From Mycobacterium sp. URHB0044 (GTDB taxonomy: Bacteria; Actinomycetota; Actinomycetes; Mycobacteriales; Mycobacteriaceae): 64,000 nt of DNA. The position numbers and the translations under genes were made by a program. The stretch spans positions 162,552 through 226,551 of the forward strand of contig NZ_JIAW01000013.1 in assembly GCF_000620625.1 (NCBI RefSeq). Reading direction: 5' to 3'. Below are positions 58,357 to 64,000 of the stretch, piece by piece (position 1 is the stretch's first letter; every line of letters begins with the position of its first letter). The notes beneath the pieces were generated by a model. It worked only from the letters and a program-made list of their open reading frames with translations. It was not told where the DNA came from and ran no database searches.

Positions 58357-59286
58357 ATGGCAGCCACACTGCGCGAATTGCGCGGCCGCATCCGTTCCGC
58401 CGGGTCGATCAAGAAGATCACCAAGGCCCAGGAACTGATCGCGACCTCGCGAATCGCCAAGGCGCAGGCCCGAGTCCAAGCGGCTCGGCCCTACTCCGAA
58501 GAGATCACCAACATGCTCACCGAGCTTGCGAGTGCCAGCGCGCTGGACCATCCGCTGCTCGTCGAGCGTGAGACGCCTCGGCGTGCCGCCGTGCTGGTGG
58601 TGTCGTCGGACCGTGGTCTCTGCGGCGCCTACAACGCCAACGTGCTGCGGCAATCCGAGGAACTCTTCGCGCTCCTGCGGGACGAGGGCAAGGAGCCGGT
58701 GATCTACGCCGTCGGGCGAAAGGCGTTGGGTTACTACAGCTTCCGTCAGCGCGAAGTGAAGGAGTCGTGGACCGGCTTCTCCGAGCGTCCGACGTACGAG
58801 CAAGCCCGCGAGATTGCGGACACCCTCGTCGCGGCGTTCATGTCGGGCGCCGACGACGAAGGTGATGACGCCGGCGACGACGGCATCCTGGGCGTCGACG
58901 AAATCCACATCGTGTTCACCGAATTCCGGTCGATGCTCTCGCAGTCGGCGGTGGCCCGACGGGCTGCCCCGATGGTGGTGGAGTACGTGGGCGACGAGGA
59001 ACCCGAAGAGGGCCCGCGGACGCTCTTCTCGTTCGAGCCGAGCGCGGAGACCCTGTTCGACGCACTGCTTCCGCGCTACATCGCCACCCGCGTCTACTCG
59101 GCGCTTCTCGAGGCCGCGGCGTCGGAGTCCGCGTCGCGTCGCCGTGCCATGAAGTCGGCCACCGACAATGCCGATGACCTGATCAAGGCGCTGACGCTGG
59201 AAGCCAACCGCGAACGCCAGGCGCAGATCACCCAAGAAATCAGCGAGATCGTCGGCGGCGCAAACGCCCTCGCCGACGCCAAATAG
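58357..59286 (+). CDS. atpG: ATP synthase F1 subunit gamma
   Basis: 309 residues. The N-terminal helix AATLRELRGRIRSAGSIKKI and the C-terminal helix DNADDLIKALTLEANRERQA form the rotor shaft. The loop ADDEGDDAGDDGILGVDEIH near residues 166-185 is the extra acidic segment specific for mycobacteria, thought to act in latency of hydrolysis. Sits between atpA and atpD as usual. Confidence 0.98.
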   Translation: MAATLRELRGRIRSAGSIKKITKAQELIATSRIAKAQARVQAARPYSEEITNMLTELASASALDHPLLVERETPRRAAVLVVSSDRGLCGAYNANVLRQSEELFALLRDEGKEPVIYAVGRKALGYYSFRQREVKESWTGFSERPTYEQAREIADTLVAAFMSGADDEGDDAGDDGILGVDEIHIVFTEFRSMLSQSAVARRAAPMVVEYVGDEEPEEGPRTLFSFEPSAETLFDALLPRYIATRVYSALLEAAASESASRRRAMKSATDNADDLIKALTLEANRERQAQITQEISEIVGGANALADAK

Positions 59287-59309
59287 GCCCCGTAGGAAGC
59301 GAAGAGGAA

Positions 59310-60737
<1,428 letters not shown>

Positions 60738-60776
60738 TGAGCGCAGTGCTGGTGTCGAGTCGAAAGGCGGTGTGGC

Positions 60777-61142
60777 ATGGCTGAACTCCACGTCGAGATC
60801 GTTGCCGTCGAGCGCGAGTTGTGGTCGGGTGACGCGACGTTCGTGTTCACCCGCACCACCGCTGGCGAGATCGGCATCCTGCCTCGACACATTCCCTTGG
60901 TGGCGCAGCTCGTCGACGACGCGATGGTGCGCGTCGAGCGAGAAGGTGAAGAGGACCTTCGCATCGCCGTCGACGGAGGCTTTCTATCCGTAACCGATGA
61001 AGCCGTCCGGATTTTGGTCGAGAACGCCGAACTGGAGTCGGAGATCAACGCCGATCAAGCCAAGCAGGACTCCGAGTCGGACGACGAGCGGACCGCAGCG
61101 TGGGGCCGGGCGCGCTTGCGCGCTCTAGGCCAGATCGACTGA
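60777..61142 (+). CDS. atpC: ATP synthase F1 subunit epsilon
   Basis: 121 residues. The N-terminal beta-sandwich reads LHVEIVAVERELWSGDATFV then TAGEIGILPRHIPLVAQL; the C-terminal helical part is short (INADQAKQDSESDDERTAAW), as in M. tuberculosis. It couples rotor to c-ring. Last subunit gene of the operon; DUF2550 follows after six bases. Confidence 0.97.
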   Translation: MAELHVEIVAVERELWSGDATFVFTRTTAGEIGILPRHIPLVAQLVDDAMVRVEREGEEDLRIAVDGGFLSVTDEAVRILVENAELESEINADQAKQDSESDDERTAAWGRARLRALGQID

Positions 61143-61148
61143 CAGCCG

Positions 61149-61595
61149 ATGAGCGCGTCCATGGTGATCATGGTCGCGCTGGTCGGCGTGCTCCTACTCG
61201 TCGTCGTCGCGCTGTGCTACCGGCTGTGGAAGCTGCGTCAAGTGGGCGGCACGGCCGCGATCCTGCGTGACGTTCCCGCCGTCGGCGGCCACGGCTGGCG
61301 CCATGGTGTCGTGCGTTATCGCGGTGGGGAAGCGGGTTTCTACCGGTTGTCCAGCCTGCGCTGGTGGCCCGACCGTCGGCTCTCACGCCGGGGTCTTGAA
61401 GTCGTGTCGAGGCGTGCCCCGCGTGGCGATGAATTCGACATCATGACCGACGAGATCGTGGTGCTGGAATTGCGTGACACCAGCCCCGAGCGTCGGCGCG
61501 GCTACGAGATCGCCCTGGACCGCGGTGCTTTGACGGCGTTCACCTCATGGGTCGAGTCGCGGCCGTCGCCGCGGGCGCGCCGGCGTTCCTACTAG
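61149..61595 (+). CDS. DUF2550 membrane-anchored protein
   Basis: 148 residues. One N-terminal membrane span (MVIMVALVGVLLLVVVALCY) and a cytoplasmic beta-rich domain with HGVVRYRGGEAGFYRLSSLR, then RRLSRRGLEVVSRRAPRGDE and EIVVLELRDTSPERRRGYEI. DUF2550 is conserved behind atpC in mycobacteria (Rv1312) without a proven function; its place suggests a link to the ATP synthase or to envelope stability. Separated from the convergent pduO gene by a pair of direct repeats. Confidence 0.92.
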   Translation: MSASMVIMVALVGVLLLVVVALCYRLWKLRQVGGTAAILRDVPAVGGHGWRHGVVRYRGGEAGFYRLSSLRWWPDRRLSRRGLEVVSRRAPRGDEFDIMTDEIVVLELRDTSPERRRGYEIALDRGALTAFTSWVESRPSPRARRRSY

Positions 61596-61596
61596 C

Positions 61597-61646
61597 CTTC
61601 GCGCAGGCGCTCATCCCGATCACAGTCTTCGCGCAAGCGCTCATCC
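61597..61646. repeat. Pair of 20-bp direct repeats
   Basis: CTTCGCGCAGGCGCTCATCC (61597-61616) and CTTCGCGCAAGCGCTCATCC (61627-61646) match in 19 of 20 positions, 30 bases from start to start. They lie between the convergent ends of the DUF2550 and pduO genes; the second one covers the pduO stop codon. The core GCGCAAGCGC is nearly palindromic. Confidence 0.8.
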
Positions 61647-62207
61647 GCCCGGTTTCCAGAGCACGTCCCCCTCGGGATTAGCTGCGCGCGACAGAATGAA
61701 GAGCAGGTCTGACAGGCGATTCAGATACTTCGCCGGCAGCACGCTGACCGAATCACCGTGCTGCTCAATGGCCCGCCATGCGGAGCGCTCCGCGCGGCGT
61801 GCCACCGTGCGCGCGACGTGCAGTAGCGCCGACAACGGCGTACCGCCCGGCAGCACGAACGAATTGAGCGCTGGCAGTGGCTCATTGAACTCGTCGCACC
61901 ACGATTCCAACCGGTCGACGTATTCCTGGCGGATCCGCAGCGGTGGATGCTCGGGCTTTTCGACCACCGGCGTCGACAGGTCTGCTCCCGCGTCGAACAG
62001 ATCGTTCTGAATCTGGCGCAGCACCTTGAGAATGCGCTCATCTGGCTGTCCCAATGCCACCGCGACGCCGATGGCGGCGTTGGCCTCGTCACAATCCGCG
62101 TACGCCTCGAGCCGTGCGTCGTTCTTCGACACCCTGCTGAAGTCGCTGAGTCCGGTGGTCCCATCGTCGCCGGTGCGGGTATAGATGCGGGTCAAGTGGA
62201 CTGCCAT
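61641..62207 (-). CDS. PduO-type cob(I)yrinic acid a,c-diamide adenosyltransferase
   Basis: 188 residues from ATG 62207. Signature of PduO-type ATP:cobalamin adenosyltransferases: VHLTRIYTRTGDDGTTGLSD at the start, then LEAYADCDEANAAIGVAVAL, FVLPGGTPLSALLHVARTVA, RRAERSAW and KYLNRLSDLLFILSRAAN. It makes adenosylcobalamin for mutases from cob(I)alamin and ATP. Position after DUF2550 equals Rv1314c. Divergent from murA. Confidence 0.96.
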   Translation of the reverse strand: MAVHLTRIYTRTGDDGTTGLSDFSRVSKNDARLEAYADCDEANAAIGVAVALGQPDERILKVLRQIQNDLFDAGADLSTPVVEKPEHPPLRIRQEYVDRLESWCDEFNEPLPALNSFVLPGGTPLSALLHVARTVARRAERSAWRAIEQHGDSVSVLPAKYLNRLSDLLFILSRAANPEGDVLWKPGG

Positions 62208-62242
62208 GGCTGAAACCGTACTCGGGACACCCCGTCGCGAGA

Positions 62243-62271
62243 CTGACACCAACCGCTGTGCTGTTTACACT
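62243..62271 (+). promoter_or_regulatory. Predicted murA promoter
   Basis: CTGACA at 62243-62248 and TACACT at 62266-62271, 17 bases apart. The predicted start, about 62279, is the GTG of murA itself, so the message is probably leaderless. No ribosome site precedes that GTG, which agrees. Confidence 0.55.
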
Positions 62272-62278
62272 TGCCCGC

Positions 62279-63538
62279 GTGAGCGAGCGATTCGTGGTGA
62301 CCGGCGGTACCCGGTTATCAGGCGAAGTTGCCGTCGGGGGAGCCAAGAACAGTGTGTTGAAGCTGATGGCCGCGACGCTCCTAGCCGAAGGCACCAGCAC
62401 CATTACCAACTGTCCCGACATCCTGGACGTCCCGCTGATGGCCGAGGTGCTCCGAGGGCTCGGGGCCACGGTCGAACTCGATGGAGCGACGGTCCGGATC
62501 ACGTCCCCGGACGAACCCAAGTACGACGCCGACTTCGCCGCGGTCCGACAGTTCCGCGCGTCGGTGTGCGTCCTTGGCCCACTGGTGGGGCGCTGCAAGA
62601 AGGCCAAGGTCGCGTTGCCGGGTGGCGATGCGATCGGCTCGCGGCCACTGGACATGCACCAGGCCGGCCTGCGGCAGCTCGGCGCCCGGTGCAACATCGA
62701 GCACGGCTGCGTGGTCGCTGAGGCGGACCACCTGCGCGGCGCGGAGATTCAGCTCGAGTTCCCGTCGGTAGGCGCGACGGAGAACATCCTGATGGCCGCC
62801 GTGCTGGCCGAAGGCGTGACGATCATTCACAACGCGGCGCGCGAGCCCGACGTCGTCGACCTGTGCGAGATGCTCGTCCAGATGGGCGCCCAAATCGAGG
62901 GGGCCGGGGCGTCCACGATGACGATCACCGGCGTCGACCGCCTGCACCCCACCGAGCATCGGGTGATTGGCGACCGCATCGTCGCCGCCACCTGGGGTAT
63001 CGCGGCGGCGATGACAAGGGGCGACATCTCGGTGACCGGTGTCGACCCGCAACACCTGCAGCTCGTCCTGCACAAGCTGCACGACGCCGGCGCCACCGTC
63101 ACGCAGCACGACAACGGATTCCGCATCGTCCAGTACGACCGGCCGAAGGCCGTCAACGTCGCGACCCTGCCGTTTCCCGGCTTTCCTACCGACCTGCAGC
63201 CGATGGCCATCGGCCTGGCCTGCATCGCCGACGGCACGTCGATGATCACCGAGAACGTCTTCGAGGCACGGTTCCGCTTCGTCGAGGAGATGATCCGGCT
63301 AGGCGCCGACGCGCGGACGGACGGACACCACGCTGTGATTCGCGGCATGCCTCAACTGTCGAGTGCGCCGGTCTGGGCATCCGACATCCGTGCAGGTGCG
63401 GGGCTGGTTTTGGCTGGTCTGGTGGCCGACGGCGACACCGAGGTTCACGACGTTTTCCACATCGATCGCGGCTATCCGTTGTTCGTGGAGAACCTGGTGG
63501 CTTTGGGAGCGGAGATCGAGAGGGTAAGCTCTCCGTAG
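62279..63538 (+). CDS. murA: UDP-N-acetylglucosamine 1-carboxyvinyltransferase (MurA)
   Basis: 419 residues from GTG 62279. SERFVVTGGTRLSGEVAVGG then AKNSVLKLMAATLLAEGTST open the EPSP-synthase-like fold; the active loop is VALPGGDAIGSRPLDMHQAG. It carries Asp117 where most bacteria have the fosfomycin-target Cys, as in M. tuberculosis, so resistance to fosfomycin is expected. First committed step of peptidoglycan synthesis. The rRNA operon promoter begins 38 bases after its stop. Confidence 0.98.
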   Translation: MSERFVVTGGTRLSGEVAVGGAKNSVLKLMAATLLAEGTSTITNCPDILDVPLMAEVLRGLGATVELDGATVRITSPDEPKYDADFAAVRQFRASVCVLGPLVGRCKKAKVALPGGDAIGSRPLDMHQAGLRQLGARCNIEHGCVVAEADHLRGAEIQLEFPSVGATENILMAAVLAEGVTIIHNAAREPDVVDLCEMLVQMGAQIEGAGASTMTITGVDRLHPTEHRVIGDRIVAATWGIAAAMTRGDISVTGVDPQHLQLVLHKLHDAGATVTQHDNGFRIVQYDRPKAVNVATLPFPGFPTDLQPMAIGLACIADGTSMITENVFEARFRFVEEMIRLGADARTDGHHAVIRGMPQLSSAPVWASDIRAGAGLVLAGLVADGDTEVHDVFHIDRGYPLFVENLVALGAEIERVSSP

Positions 63539-63576
63539 TACCCACGGCCCCGGCCGAAAAGCCGGAGGACGGGGTT

Positions 63577-63605
63577 TTGACCGCCCCCGCTGGATGTAGT
63601 ACAGT
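63577..63605 (+). promoter_or_regulatory. Predicted rRNA operon promoter
   Basis: TTGACC at 63577-63582 and TACAGT at 63600-63605, 17 bases apart, predict a start near 63612 and a leader of about 205 bases before mature 16S. It lies directly downstream of murA, as does the mycobacterial rrnA promoter region. CACCGGGAA (63622-63630) and TTCCGGTG (63633-63640) can form an early leader hairpin. Confidence 0.7.
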
Positions 63606-63653
63606 AGTGGGGTTGCCTGCTCACCGGGAAAGTTCCGGTGAAAACGGGTGTGT

Positions 63654-63672
63654 TGTTTGAGAACTCAATAGT
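63654..63672 (+). promoter_or_regulatory. rRNA leader boxA antitermination element
   Basis: TGTTTGAGAACTCAATAGTG, seen here from 63654, is the boxA-type conserved leader sequence of mycobacterial rRNA operons, bound by NusB-S10 for antitermination. The leader from about 63680 is T-rich (GTTTGTTGTTTTTTG) and contains small stems used in RNase III processing. Confidence 0.8.
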
Positions 63673-63817
63673 GTGTTTGGTGGTTTTTGTTTGTTGTTTT
63701 TTGCCATGCTTCAGCGTCCCGTGTTGGGGTGTGGTGTTGTTTTATAGATTGCCAGTTTTGACTGGTTGTTAGGTCAGATTTTTCTGATTCGAATTCACCT
63801 GTGCTTGTCATGGGTTG

Positions 63818-64000
63818 TTTTTGTTTGGAGAGTTTGATTCTGGCTCAGGACGAACGCTGGCGGCGTGCTTAACACATGCAAGTCGAACGGTAAGGCCCTT
63901 CGGGGTACACGAGTGGCGAACGGGTGAGTAACACGTGGGTGATCTGCCCTGCACTTTGGGATAAGCCTGGGAAACTGGGTCTAATACCGAATACACCTCT
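63818..64000 (+). rRNA. rrs: 16S ribosomal RNA, 5' end (continues beyond window)
   Basis: The mature 5' end TTTTTGTTTGGAGAGTTTGA is followed by the universal TCTGGCTCAGGACGAACGCT, the short V1 helix GTAAGGCCCTTCGGGGTAC and CGAACGGGTGAGTAACACGT. The first 183 bases are in the window. The V1 sequence is of the type found in several fast-growing mycobacteria. Confidence 0.99.

Noticed and set aside
63541..63580. GC-rich hairpin after murA as an intrinsic terminator
   Set aside because: The CCGGC/GCCGG stem is short and not followed directly by a T-run; the TTTT belongs to the rRNA promoter -35 region.
63808..63996. Minus-strand ORF across the 16S start
   Set aside because: It lies within the rRNA gene and its leader and cannot be a protein gene.

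Overview
The window comes from a high-GC actinobacterium, almost certainly a fast-growing mycobacterium (Mycolicibacterium type). Three things point there. The block argS-lysA-hom-thrC-thrB-rho ... rpmE-prfA-prmC-sua5-wecA-atp-DUF2550-pduO-murA-16S rRNA follows, as I recall it, the Mycobacterium tuberculosis order around Rv1292-Rv1315. The ATP synthase has the mycobacterial b-delta fusion. The 16S rRNA start and its boxA leader are of mycobacterial type. Genes are packed tightly, with many ATGA, GTGA or TGATG stop/start overlaps and frequent GTG starts.

Layout. 1-5.2 kb: the end of a GH15-type trehalase-like gene, a thioesterase, a TetR regulator with a clear operator facing an uncharacterised two-gene unit (DUF7064-like protein plus APH-fold kinase), and an MFS exporter. 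5.3-8.9 kb: sulfate activation operon cysD-cysNC-cysQ behind a near-consensus promoter. 8.9-12.6 kb: GlxA-type regulator, isochorismatase-like hydrolase, flavin protein, nitrilase-superfamily amidase and an Rrf2 regulator. 12.7-15.2 kb: an ECF42-type sigma factor with its DGPF/YCII partner and two AhpD-like proteins. 15.2-21.4 kb: a TetR regulator with duplicated operator, hydrolase, mycothiol-type enzyme, VOC, GNAT, nitronate monooxygenase, two F420-type proteins and a SigG-like sigma factor. 21.5-25.9 kb: a small secreted protein with a strong terminator, and a four-gene two-component operon that ends in a response regulator whose receiver is deleted. 25.9-35.2 kb is more accessory: F420 oxidoreductase, DUF899, a Cmx-like chloramphenicol exporter with a leader ORF and RBS-sequestering hairpin, a membrane Ser/Thr kinase, two tiny exported proteins, a Pyr4/PaxB-like membrane terpene-cyclase homologue, and an MFS/ROK divergent pair.

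35.3-64 kb is the conserved core: tRNA-Arg(CCG), argS, lysine and threonine biosynthesis, rho, a 3.6-kb cassette (VOC, PadR, TetR, FadD) between rho and rpmE, translation release and tRNA modification genes, wecA, the full F1Fo ATP synthase, murA and the start of an rRNA operon.

The least explained items are the cmx leader, the receiver-less response regulator, a 29-bp dispersed repeat that sits inside two coding sequences, and the terpene-cyclase-like membrane protein. I found no CRISPR array, prophage, integrase or intact insertion sequence. Start sites, operators and promoters were read by eye; family names come from motif recognition, not from a database search.
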